Program-made: the position numbers and the translations under genes
The notes under the pieces: generated by a model
Databases searched by the model: none
What the model saw: only the letters and a program-made list of their open reading frames with translations
What the model was told of the DNA's origin: nothing
Assembly: GCA_001931905.2 (NCBI GenBank)
Contig: MSJI02000303.1
Span: 1 to 45,744, forward strand
Reading direction: 5' to 3'
Length of the DNA stretch: 45,744 nt
From: Cladosporium sp. IMV 00045
Lineage: Eukaryota > Ascomycota > Dothideomycetes > Cladosporiales > Cladosporiaceae
In this document: positions 1 to 9,367 of the stretch, one piece after another
Numbering within the stretch: position 1 is the stretch's first letter
Layout: every line of letters begins with the position of its first letter

Positions 1-1884
1 CAGCACACCATTTCTACCAGCACCCTATCAAACACCACACCTCATTTCACTCCCGCACATCTCCAGAACGGAACGCCTACGAACAGCGGCGCGTTGGCCA
101 AACCCTCCACCACCCACTGGAACGAGCAAATCAGCGAGTACGAAAAGCTGAAGAACGCCGCCGAAAGACCGCACTACTATGCTAGGACCACACCACACGT
201 TAGCCGGACACCTGGAAGCGCGCCCTCGACTGCCACTAAGGAAGGCGATGATAGAATCGAGAGGCGGAGGGCCGCAGATGACCCAGAGGAGGAGAACGTA
301 TGGCAGGCGATAGACTTCGGCGGACAAGGTTTGAAATGCATGGGAGCATCGCTCTTCCGGTACAACTTCCTGAAGAAGATTTACTTCAATCACAACAAGC
401 TATCATGGCTTCCAGAGCAGATTGGCGAGATGCGGAATTTGACCGTACTGGACTTGTCTTTCAACGAGTTGTACAGATTACCGCCCGAGATTGGCATGCT
501 CACGAACCTCAAAAGGCTGTTGCTTTTCGAGAACAAGCTATCAGACCTGCCCTTCGAACTTGGATCATTGTACCAATTAGAGCTTCTTGGAATCGAAGGA
601 AATCCCATGAGGACTGACTACATCGACCGACTCGCCGAACACGGAACTCAAGAGCTGGTCAAATATCTGCGCGAGCAAGCAGACCAGCCCGCGCCGCCAG
701 AAGACCGAGTCTGGATCTCCATCAACGACATGGACACTCCGGACGCCGACAAGTTCAATGTACTCAGCTGGAACATCCTCTGCGACAGAGCCGCGACGCA
801 AGCTGCATACGGATACACGCCCTCTGAAGCTCTTACCTGGGCACGCAGGCGAGGAGTCATTCTGGATGAGGTGCGCGCGAGAAACTCCGACATCGTGGCC
901 TTGCAAGAGGTAGATATAGAAAGTTACAACGAGTACTTCAGGCCCAATTTGGCTGCGGAAGACTACAAGGGCGTCTTCTGGCCAAAGTCGCGCGCCCAGA
1001 CGATGGCGGACAAGGAAGCCAAGCGGGTGGATGGCTGCGCCACGTTCTACAAGAACAGCAAATATGTCCTATTGGATAAGCAGCTCATCATCTTCTCGAG
1101 GGAGGCGATCAACCGACCAGACATGAAGGGTGAGCATGACGTCTATAACAGAGTCATGCCAAGGGATCACATTGCCGTTGTTCTCTTCCTGGAAAACAGA
1201 CAAACCGGTTCAAGACTGATTTCGACGAACGTGCATCTTGCTTGGGAGCCCTGGTACAGCGACGTCAAGGTCATTCAGGTTGCCATTCTGATGGAGCAGC
1301 TGAAGAAGCTCTCCGACACATACGCCAAGTGGCCCGCTTGCAAGGACAAAGAGGTCTTCCGCTTCGCCAACGAAGACAGCGCGGACGGCGTGGAGCGCGA
1401 GATCCCTAAGTGCGGACCTTCCATGAAATACAACGAGGGCACAGACATCCCCCTGATCATCTGCTCGGACATGAACTCGACTCTCGATTCCGGCGTCTAC
1501 GATCTCGTCACCCAAGGATCCCTGTCTAACTCACACCCGGACCTCGGCAGCCACCAATACGGCGACTTCACGCGCAACGGCATGGCCCACCCCTTCAGCC
1601 TCAAGTCCTCGTACGGCACGATCGGCGAGCTGCCTTTCACAAACTACACGCCGGACTTCAAGGAAGTCATCGACTACGTCTGGTTCTCGTCCAACTCGCT
1701 GCAAGTCGCCGGGCTCCTCGGCGAGGTCGACACCGACTACATGAAGCGCGTCCCCGGCTTCCCCAACTACCACTTCCCCTCGGACCACTTGGCGCTCTGG
1801 GTGGAGTTTGTGGTCAAGAACAAGAAGGAGAGGAAGCAGGTCGAGGCGGATTTTGGGCCGGCGAGGAAGGGAAGTAGGCAGTAA
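1..1884 (+). CDS. CCR4: CCR4 deadenylase, CCR4-NOT catalytic subunit (5' partial, contig A)
   Basis: Cytoplasmic poly(A)-specific 3'-5' exoribonuclease of the CCR4-NOT complex, which shortens mRNA tails. The frame is open from base 1, so the N-terminus lies outside the window; 627 residues are visible without an intron. Residues about 117-215 are leucine-rich repeats (LPEQIGEMRNL, LPPEIGMLTNL, LPFELGSLYQL), the surface that binds the NOT1/CAF1 module. Residues about 250-625 are an exonuclease-endonuclease-phosphatase domain. Its expected metal and catalytic residues are present: E303 in LQEVD, N410 and H412 in STNVHLAW, D490 and N492 in SDMNS, D558 in IDYVW, and the terminal SDH motif. LRR followed by EEP is diagnostic of CCR4 rather than other nucleases of the fold. 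No ATG is seen before codon 32 in the visible part, which fits an internal start of the window. The stop is TAA at 1882-1884. A second copy is cut by the gap at 12817. Confidence 0.95.
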   Translation, partial: QHTISTSTLSNTTPHFTPAHLQNGTPTNSGALAKPSTTHWNEQISEYEKLKNAAERPHYYARTTPHVSRTPGSAPSTATKEGDDRIERRRAADDPEEENVWQAIDFGGQGLKCMGASLFRYNFLKKIYFNHNKLSWLPEQIGEMRNLTVLDLSFNELYRLPPEIGMLTNLKRLLLFENKLSDLPFELGSLYQLELLGIEGNPMRTDYIDRLAEHGTQELVKYLREQADQPAPPEDRVWISINDMDTPDADKFNVLSWNILCDRAATQAAYGYTPSEALTWARRRGVILDEVRARNSDIVALQEVDIESYNEYFRPNLAAEDYKGVFWPKSRAQTMADKEAKRVDGCATFYKNSKYVLLDKQLIIFSREAINRPDMKGEHDVYNRVMPRDHIAVVLFLENRQTGSRLISTNVHLAWEPWYSDVKVIQVAILMEQLKKLSDTYAKWPACKDKEVFRFANEDSADGVEREIPKCGPSMKYNEGTDIPLIICSDMNSTLDSGVYDLVTQGSLSNSHPDLGSHQYGDFTRNGMAHPFSLKSSYGTIGELPFTNYTPDFKEVIDYVWFSSNSLQVAGLLGEVDTDYMKRVPGFPNYHFPSDHLALWVEFVVKNKKERKQVEADFGPARKGSRQ

Positions 1885-2095
1885 GGGAGGGGAGGATGGA
1901 GGACGGTTTTGTTGGAAGCTGGAAATGTGGAACACACGAATCCTGGAGGAGGCGCTTTGCACGGCTGTTTTTGGTTTGGAATTGGTTGGGTCGGCATGAC
2001 TCTTCTGCGTTTTGTGACTTGTGTCTCGGGGACTTGTTCTTTTTTTGGTTGGTTGTGTGTGTTGTTAGTGTGTACAGTTCGATGATGCTTTCGGG

Positions 2096-2123
2096 CTCTC
2101 TATCTCTCTCTCTCTCTCTCTCT
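2096..2123. repeat. CT microsatellite
   Basis: An almost pure CT run in the CCR4 3' region. The homeolog near 13260-13280 has a shorter run, so the tract has changed length since the copies separated. Confidence 0.9.
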
Positions 2124-2839
2124 TGATGTTTCTTTCAACCCCCTCACTTCTTACTTTCTTCTTTCATATTTCATCTTTCACTTTTTCCGTTCTCTTGTCT
2201 GTTCGTCTGCACGAGAAAAACTTTTTGAACGATCGTTCGATCCTTTTTCACTACACTCTTCTTCTTGCTGGTGTTTGCCCTATTTCTCCCTCAGGGTCTG
2301 GGATGTGACTCTCGCGCAACACGTGTTATTTTACAGGAAAGATTGAAAGAATGAACATCAGGTGGAAAGGCAGGACGAAAACGACAACGACGACAAGTCT
2401 AAGAGGCGCACTTGGCGGGATCTTGGGGTTTTCATCTTCCCCTTCTTCTAGATTATGAGAACGAATGCATTGGGCTGGATGGGGAGGGTTTGGCCTGCTC
2501 TATTCGGAAAGCTTGGGAGGGTGGAAAGGAATCGATTGCCAAGGGGCCGGTTGGGTTGGTCGGGTATGTCTGGTTCTGGGTTGGCAAGAGGTGTGTGAAG
2601 GGCGTGTTTATGCTGCGTCTTGATGCTTTTCGGTAATCGGGCGTTGGCGCGATATGCGATGTGCTGTGTGCTATGTAGGAGGGCAATTGCGGTTTCCGTG
2701 TTCCAGTATTTTCATTTCTCTTGTTCGCCTTCCGGTTGTTGGGTGTCGTTGCTGTGGATGGACCCGCTCTACTTCAACGGACGCTCTTTATAGTGAGTGC
2801 ACCGATCGAAACTACTGAATGGAGAAGGTCGAGTTGGCT

Positions 2840-2892
2840 GGGGAGGGGAGAGGAGGGGAGGGGGGTTTTTTTTTTTTTCTTTTTCTTTTTTT
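2840..2892 (+). repeat. G-run cluster followed by poly-T tract
   Basis: G runs of 4, 4, 2, 4 and 6 separated by single A or AGA lie at 2840-2865, followed directly by T-rich sequence interrupted by C to 2892. The spacing fits an intramolecular G-quadruplex motif. The homeologous position in contig B (about 13990-14020) has neither the G runs nor the T tract. Confidence 0.8.
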
Positions 2893-3133
2893 CCCTCTTG
2901 TATTGTAGCTCCTTTATCATTGTATTCGCCTATGATGTCCTCTTTCATCGTGACATACTGGCGAACGTTCTTCTTCAACCAGCCTCTACACGGGTCCCGG
3001 GACTCAAGTGACCCTTGTTTACAATTGGGGCCTACAAGAAGTCTATCATTTTGAGGGGGAGAAGTCCCTTCTGAGGTCTAGCATTCACCGTGCATCGATA
3101 CATAATCAACATAGTCGACGATCAAACTTCAAA

Positions 3134-3547
3134 CTAATCCTCCTTCTCGCCACCCTCTTCCTCCCCTCCTTCTTCGCCCTTCCCATCACCAGCACCCCTA
3201 ACCATCTTCCCCTTCAACCGCTTCGGCACCTTCGCACTAACGCCCGCGTGCTTATTCTTCCACATCCCACCATACCGATACCCTTCCCTCCCCTTTTCCA
3301 AATCCCCATCGATGACACCACCGCTGACGCGCCGCCAGCACGCGCCGGGGCAGACGAAGTGCCATGTTTTGGGGTCGGATTGTTGGGGTTCTTCTTCTCC
3401 TGCTGCTGCTGCTGTTGTGTTGTTTGGTGTAGAAGGAACAGGATCGATGCTCGCAGGGTCGATTTGGCAGCGCACCAGGACGTCGCGGGGCGTGGAGCAG
3501 AGGGTGCAGGGCTTGCGGTAGGATTCTGGGGGTTCTTGTTGGGGCAT
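3134..3547 (-). CDS. Small conserved Cys-rich protein, probable zinc-binding (137 aa)
   Basis: Function unknown. The ordered N-terminal half has C14 and C17 (CTLC), C27 (VRCQ), then H63, C66 and C70 in WHFVCPGACW, enough ligands for one zinc-ribbon-like site. A conserved segment follows (GYRYGGMWKNKHAGVSAK), then a low-complexity Gly/Glu-rich tail. It is a real gene because the homeolog at 14366-14791 keeps the frame. Differences between them concentrate in the linker and tail, and their indels are multiples of three. The start is the first ATG (MPQ) and no intron is seen. It is convergent with CCR4 and tandem with SKT5, with no sign of functional linkage. I recall similar PRDVLVRCQ/WHFVCPG proteins as uncharacterised in other filamentous fungi, but cannot name a family. 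Confidence 0.8.
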   Translation of the reverse strand: MPQQEPPESYRKPCTLCSTPRDVLVRCQIDPASIDPVPSTPNNTTAAAAGEEEPQQSDPKTWHFVCPGACWRRVSGGVIDGDLEKGREGYRYGGMWKNKHAGVSAKVPKRLKGKMVRGAGDGKGEEGGEEEGGEKED

Positions 3548-4277
3548 TGTTCTTTTGACTTTGCCGTTTGGTCGGTATTGGGAATACGGCGTTTTTGTTC
3601 TTGATGTCGTCTGCTCTTTTCCTGTCGCCGATCTTCCAAGCAGGCTGATGGGAAATTGACGTTTGTTCTTCGGTGTGCGCTTTATCAGCGGTTTGGTTGT
3701 GGCGGTCGATAATGTTCTTTTTGTGGCCTTTCCTCTTGTCTTTGCCTCTTGCTATTTGTTCCAATAAGAAGATTACATTCGTGATATATCGACTTCCTGT
3801 TGGAAATCTCTAGTCTCCAATGTTTGCTCTGGTTTCTGTTCGATTGCTAATGGTTTGATGTTGAAGTTTACCAACTCAATGATGTCATCGATATCAACAT
3901 TTAGACACATGCAGTCTTTGATGTATAGTACTTGTAGATGTAAATGTAGGGGAGCCTTTTGAAGCGAACAAGATGAACTGATGAAGACGGAAAAGAATCG
4001 AAATGATGCTAAGAATTCATGTGGTTGGTCGAAAAAGCTCGGATCAAATTAGAATTCTTTGGAAATATGCGAAAGTGAAATCGATCGTCTCCGTGATCAA
4101 GTAGGACGAAACCAAAATAAAGATAGCCCCAGTCGCTAAAGATGCGGCACCTTCAAAGCACATACGTTTCTTCTCGCCACTGCAAGGAAAAGATGGCGGG
4201 ATAGATAGAAGCCAAAAGAGCCTCCCAATCGCGAGATCCCTCTTCGCGATGCCCTTCAAGAAAATGGAAATAGTCAT
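3548..4277. other. Spacer upstream of the Zn protein, downstream of SKT5
   Basis: Holds the promoter of the Zn protein gene (minus strand) and the SKT5 3' UTR. It is moderately AT-rich with patches shared with 14792-15459. No supported gene. Confidence 0.6.
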
Positions 4278-6823
4278 CTACATCACCACACACTCGCCCT
4301 CCTGCTTGTGTGCAGGCACGCCCATCTCCTCGAACGTCTTCGGGCCTTTGCCAGGTGCCGGCGGCTTGGAACTGGCAGCTGGCTTCGGAGTCGGCGTGGT
4401 AGGCTTGGAAGGAGGCATAGGCGCGTCTGTAAGAGTGACAGGTTTGCGAGCCAGAGTCTCTGCGGGCGGCGGCCTTGAGCTCGGTCGTGAAGATGGCGCT
4501 GAAGCTCTTCCACCCGTTGCTGCTGATGGTGCGGCTGAGGATCTGCCTGCCGAGTCGAAAGCGGGCATGGAAGGCGAATTTCCCATTGCGGGCGAGCCGG
4601 CTGCGCCAGGCGGTCGTGGGCCGTATTGGCGGGCGCGTCGGTCGTCACGGGGGGCGGAGAAGCCGATGTCTGCTTGTGGTGGCATTGGAGGTTTTGATTG
4701 AGGTGGCGGGACGGAGGCTGAAGGACCAGGGCGTTGTGCGCCATTGGGCACGCCTGGAGGACCGGAGAGGATGCGTTTGGCTGGAGGCGGAATCGGTCCT
4801 TGTCCGTAAGGGACGCGAGGGTCGTTTGGAGGCAAGGTGGTTGCTGGACGCATTTGAGGTGCGCCGTTTGGAGGGTAACCGGATGGTGGATATGGCCGAC
4901 CGCCGGGTGGACCTTGTTGAGGAGGGTATTGAGGGATTGCTTGTGTCGAGTGCGATCGGAGTTCAGGGTTGATCTGGAAAGCGCTGCTCGGCCTCATGTC
5001 TGGTTCCATAGCTGTAACTGGCCGAGACTGCTGAGACGGGTTGAAGAACCCACCCACAGGACCGGGGCCTGGTCTCTGTTTGGGAGGGCCATTTTCAAGA
5101 GGGTACGGTGCGACTGATGGTGCTCTGGGTGCTTGTGGAGGGCCGTCGTCCATGGGATAAGGTGTCGTCAGATTAGGTGCAGACGGCATGCGAACAGAAG
5201 GCGCGTGTGCCAATGGTGTTGAAGGGCTTTGGCTGTATACGGAGGCGTCGTCGAGTGGGGATCCTGCGATAGCAGATGGCTGTGGTTGTTGGAATCGCTC
5301 AGGGCGTCCACCTCTCTTTGAACCGTACATCGATGTAATTCTCTTGACGGTGATGTTCTCATGGTCCTTGCGTGAGAGAACTTGCTTCCTAGCAAGTGCT
5401 TCAATGCGACTCTTTGCATCATCGTTGCCGTGCTTCGCAGCCCTCTCGTACCATTCCCGTGATTTCTCTAGGTCGACCGACACATACATTCCAATTTCGT
5501 GAAAATACCCGAGCGCGAATTCTGCGGTGGCAAGGCCACTCTGAGCAGCTCGCTGGGCGTATGTGTAGCTCAGCTCTTCGTTCTTGGAAAAAACTCCATC
5601 AGAGCCCACCAAGAACCATTTGCTCAATGCCATGTCGGCTTCAGCCTCGCCTTGTTTCGAAGCCAGCGCGTTGTAGTGCACAGAAAGAGCTGGATTGAAT
5701 TCGCAGCCCAGAGAGCCGAGTTCGTAGGCCATGCCCATCTTAAGTTGTGCCTTCGCGAATTTGAGGTATGCGGCCTTTTCAATGTTGATCCGCGCAAGTC
5801 GCTCGTCGAATGGGAGGTAAGCTTCGGGTATGTCGACTTGCGGCAGCTGTCTCGCAAGCAACATTCCGTACACATATGCACCCTGCGCCGCATTTTCATC
5901 GGCAGTCTGAGCAGAATGCTTGATCAGATCGATCGCCCTCGCGTAGTCCTGCGGCTGTCCATGTTGCCCGCGAAGGGTCATCATGCCTAGCCTATAGCAA
6001 GACGCTGCATCGCCGGCATCCACTCCCCTGTGGTAATGCCTCAACGCCTTGACAGGGTCGTTGTACGACTCGTAAAGCATACCGATCCTGTATTCTGCTC
6101 TGGCATATCCTCTGTCCGCTGCTCTTGAGTAGCACCTGAAAGCCTCCTTCTTGTCCTCCCTCTGTCCAAATCTTCCCCATTCTAGCCACATTCCTCGCAA
6201 GAACTCTGCTTTTGGGTGGTGCTGGTCCGCCAGAAAGGTGACAATGTTCATTGCATCGGACTTCAGTTGGTGCTCGATACGTGGTGTTGACGACCTGGCC
6301 GACTGTGGCTTGATGATTGCGTTGCGCTCCTCATCATCCGCGCATACTCCAACGTAGATCATAGCGTCCGAAGCCCATGCAAGCTGCATCTCTGGGTCGT
6401 TGGCGCCTAGTACCAAAGCACGAGCGTTCTCCAGGGTGGCTTCGAGCTCTTCGTCCGATGGAGGCACATTCGGAGGCGGGTTGGCCAGTTTTGGGAAAGG
6501 CGACAGGTGCGGAACATCTCTTGGACTGTTCAACTGGGTATAGTCTGGTGTTTGCTGGAATGAGTCGCGGCTGTTGAGGTTGAGGTTTTGGAGGCCATGC
6601 TGGATGTTATTCGACATCTCGGGCATGTGCCTGAAGGGAAGCTTTGGTCAGCATGGGAGAACAGCGAATGGTGTTGCCTTCAGGGCACACGGCATGAATC
6701 CAGGCGGGTTGTAAAGTACCTTTGAGGCTCTGGAGCAACCAGCTCGGGAGCTTGTGGTTGCCAGTAGTCGTCGCCCTGGCCCGGGATGAAGGTGGCGCTC
6801 ATTCCTCGTCCGTGGCTAGCCAT
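4278..6823 (-). CDS. SKT5: SKT5/CHS4-like chitin synthase activator with Sel1 repeats and CAAX box (818 aa)
   Basis: Activates and localises chitin synthase III at the plasma membrane and septum. There are two exons: 6823-6720 (MASHGRGMSATFIPGQ...) and 6630-4278, with an 89-nt intron (GTACTT...TTCAG). Splicing joins an AG|G arginine codon and keeps frame, so the downstream ATG at 6626 is not the real start. Residues about 176-448 are consecutive Sel1-type TPR repeats (for example AEYRIGMLYES, AEFALGYFHEIGMY). Residues about 470-800 are Pro/Ser-rich and disordered. The protein ends in CVVM, a prenylation CAAX box as in yeast Skt5/Chs4, which fits membrane anchoring. It diverges from the chromo-like gene at 8313 across a 1.5-kb shared upstream region. 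The homeolog at 15460-18005 has the same structure, with about 15 amino acid differences counted by eye over the 782 exon-2 residues. Confidence 0.92.
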
Positions 6824-8312
6824 GTCGGTGGTTGCTCGCTTGGAGAAAGGCGAGTTGGGGGAACTATATGATTAATGAGAGGTCGGTGGCTTGGCCGAAG
6901 TGTTTGCTTGAATCGGATTTCTTGTCTTGAAGCCAGGTGATCAGCGAATCACCAGACAGTCGGCTGCAAGCCCTAGCATGGAAGACACCGGGAGGGAGGG
7001 AGGTGAGGTGAGGTGAACGACTTGACCGTGGAAGATTTATTAGGATTATTATTAGGGTTTGTCCCATGTGGATGGGGGGCGCGAGGTCCGTGACGAGGCT
7101 GAGTTGAGGATTGCTTGGATTCTTGGAGGCAGCGCAGCGGTACAAGCGGCATCACACACGCAGCGCAGCAACACAGAGCACAGGGAGTTGGCCCCCGCAG
7201 TTAGTGCTTTGCCAACCGTAGTAGTGGCGCTCGAGGTGACGACTGCTGATCCTCCCTCTCTCTAAATAACTTATCGCCTGGCCCGTGAACCTCACTTCAT
7301 TCCTTCCCCTGACCCTGCCAACTCTTACCACCGTATCGACCGTATTGCAATCCTAGTCTTGCCATCCGAATTGTCAAATCCATCCTCTCGATCAAACTCG
7401 TAGTGGCTGGTTATCATGGGAGTCGACAGGTGCACATGGCGTGATCACAAATGCTCGAGTTGGGAAGACTCAAGACTGATTTGTTAAATACACTATGGCA
7501 AATCGTAGGCCAATTTGATAATATTGGAGCTAGAGACCGACGACTTCGCATTCGGATCCCGAGCTTGGGTATCGTGCACCTTTCACCTTTCCTTTGTCGT
7601 CTGCAAGTGCTCTGCTGCTTGGGCGGACCGCGTTTTGTGCGATTGCTCCTAACTTTTTTTTTTCTTTTTTTTTTCTTTTTTTTTCTTTTTTTTTTTTTTT
7701 TTTTTTTTCCCCCTGTTTACTTCTCAGCACAGTCTTATTCAACTGAAGACTTGTCTCAGCGGGGCACAGGTATCGACATTTAGTCTGCAGACTGCAAGCT
7801 TTGTCAGAAGTGGTCCAAGACACAGCTTTTTTTTTTTTTTGCTTATGTCTTTATCAACCCTGGTTGTCTTTGTCTCAGTGAGTATGGGATTACCTGAGAA
7901 AAGTATTCACAAACGTCAGGCCTATAGGGAACAGGTTGACCACACCGGATAGAGACGTATATGGATATTTGCAGTCACATTCTCAACATATCAAGATCAT
8001 TTTTCCGAGAGCCACGGCATCCTCATGACCATCAAACACAACAGATCTAATCACAATCCATCATCCGAAGTACCAGCCCAACAAAGGCTTTGTCGTCAAC
8101 CGACACGTCTTTACGGCATACACAACATCAACATCGGTTCACTATTCGATCAGCATGAAAGGCATTGTACCATTCTGTTTGCATTGCATCTTGAGTCTTC
8201 CAACGATAAGTAGGACATGTCACTCAGTTCCCAACATGCAACTCTCCAACAACAAATCCAGAACCAGAAAACACCCAACCAAACCATCACCCAAACAAAA
8301 AACCCCCGAACA
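6824..8312. other. Divergent promoter region, SKT5(-) / chromo-like gene(+)
   Basis: A 1.5-kb upstream region shared by two divergent genes. Conserved blocks shared with 18006-19426 include the segment around 7035-7080. The middle is interrupted in this copy only by a long T tract. No supported gene; the short frames are not kept in the homeolog. Confidence 0.6.
7654..7708. repeat. Homeolog-specific poly-T tract (55 bp)
   Basis: T runs broken by four single C residues. The homeologous position (about 18830-18840) has ordinary sequence instead, so the tract expanded or was inserted in one copy. A second, shorter T run lies at about 7828-7841. Confidence 0.9.
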
Positions 8313-9074
8313 ATGTCCTCAACCCCCACCCACCCCACCCCAACCTCTACCTCCCCCCTCCCCTCCCAAACCCACCAAGCCCCCTCCCTCCGCCGCACCG
8401 CCAGCCTAGAAGCCGCCGAAGGCCTCATCCAACTCTCCAACTCCCTGCCCTCCCCCGCCGTTGCCTCCGAACCCACGCGCAGCATCCAAATCGCGGCCCT
8501 TGCCCTCATCAAACTCCTGCAATCCTCCTCCGACGAGCCCACCGCCTCCATCCCCGGCTACCACGCCATCGAAGCGATCATCGGCGAGCGCGTCTGCGCC
8601 GCCACGGCTCGCACGCAGTTCTGCGTGGCGTGGGCGGGCGAGTGGCCGGAGAGCGTCAAGCTTCAGTGGCTTGATGAGGAGGATTGCACGGGCAGTGATA
8701 TTGTGGTGTTTAGGGGCGATATGGCGGAGTTGGAGGTTGCTGCTGGGGGGTTCGAGGAGGAGGAGCAGAAGTTGAGGGAGAGGATTAGAGTGATTGAGGA
8801 GAAGTTCGCACTTGATCTTGCCCGTGTAAGGGAGGCTAGAGAGAAGAGCGTAAGTGCCTCGAACGAGACTGGTGATGTGACGATGGTGGACGCCGGTTCT
8901 GCTGCGAGTGGTCACGCTGACGGTGTGAACGCAGGAGCTGATGGCGCTTCTGCCTCGACTTTTGATGCTGACGGTATGGACTTAGGGATTCCCGGCGTGC
9001 CGACTATCGAAGTCCCGGAGGAAGATGCCGAGTACGAAGAGATCTCGATGGAGGAGTGGATCAGTCTTGTTTAG
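8313..9074 (+). CDS. Putative chromo-like domain protein with coiled coil and acidic tail (253 aa)
   Basis: No family firmly recognised. Residues about 83-135 (YHAIEAIIGERV, GRTQFCVAWAG, LQWLDEEDC) follow the spacing of a chromodomain: aromatic plus VE-like start, ER, G-x-x-x-F-x-V-x-W-x-G, then W and acidic positions. A chromatin or histone-tail reader is therefore possible. Residues about 140-185 are a charged Glu/Arg-rich coiled coil (FEEEEQKLRERIRVIEEK). The C-terminus is acidic (PEEDAEYEEISMEEW). An in-frame ATG exists at 8217, but the homeolog has no ATG there. Both copies share the ATG used here and then encode exactly 253 residues, so this start is preferred. There is no intron. It is convergent with the Zn2Cys6 regulator 294 bp away. 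Confidence 0.72.
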   Translation: MSSTPTHPTPTSTSPLPSQTHQAPSLRRTASLEAAEGLIQLSNSLPSPAVASEPTRSIQIAALALIKLLQSSSDEPTASIPGYHAIEAIIGERVCAATARTQFCVAWAGEWPESVKLQWLDEEDCTGSDIVVFRGDMAELEVAAGGFEEEEQKLRERIRVIEEKFALDLARVREAREKSVSASNETGDVTMVDAGSAASGHADGVNAGADGASASTFDADGMDLGIPGVPTIEVPEEDAEYEEISMEEWISLV

Positions 9075-9367
9075 TGCGTTCATCTGGAGACGGTGGCGGA
9101 TCGTGGTGAGAAGCTGGATTCGAGTGTTCTGAGATTTGGTGAGTTCGACGCGCAGTGATTTGATGTTTTTTTTCCCCCTTTACTTGAAGCTAGAACAGCC
9201 GTTATTTCAAATATGAACTTTGTTCTTGTACGTACATTCTTCCTGAACATTTCCACATTTTCTTTCTGCGTAGCAACACGTCAAACCCTTCTAAATCGTA
9301 AGCGACGTTCGTTCATGTACAGAGTTGGATCAAATCAAACAAACAATTAACAAATCCGTCTGTGTCG

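Larger units (their letters stand above)
1885..3133. other. Convergent 3' spacer between CCR4 and the Zn protein gene
   Basis: No supported gene. The two flanking genes end towards each other, so this holds both 3' UTRs. Islands such as the stretch near 2355-2420 are recognisable in the homeologous spacer at 13500-13580, while the simple repeats differ strongly. Short open frames here are not kept in the other copy. Confidence 0.6.

Noticed and set aside
8217..8312. Upstream ATG for the chromo-like gene, adding 32 residues
   Set aside because: The homeolog has no ATG in this stretch, the added sequence is low-complexity, and both copies agree on a 253-residue protein from the later ATG.
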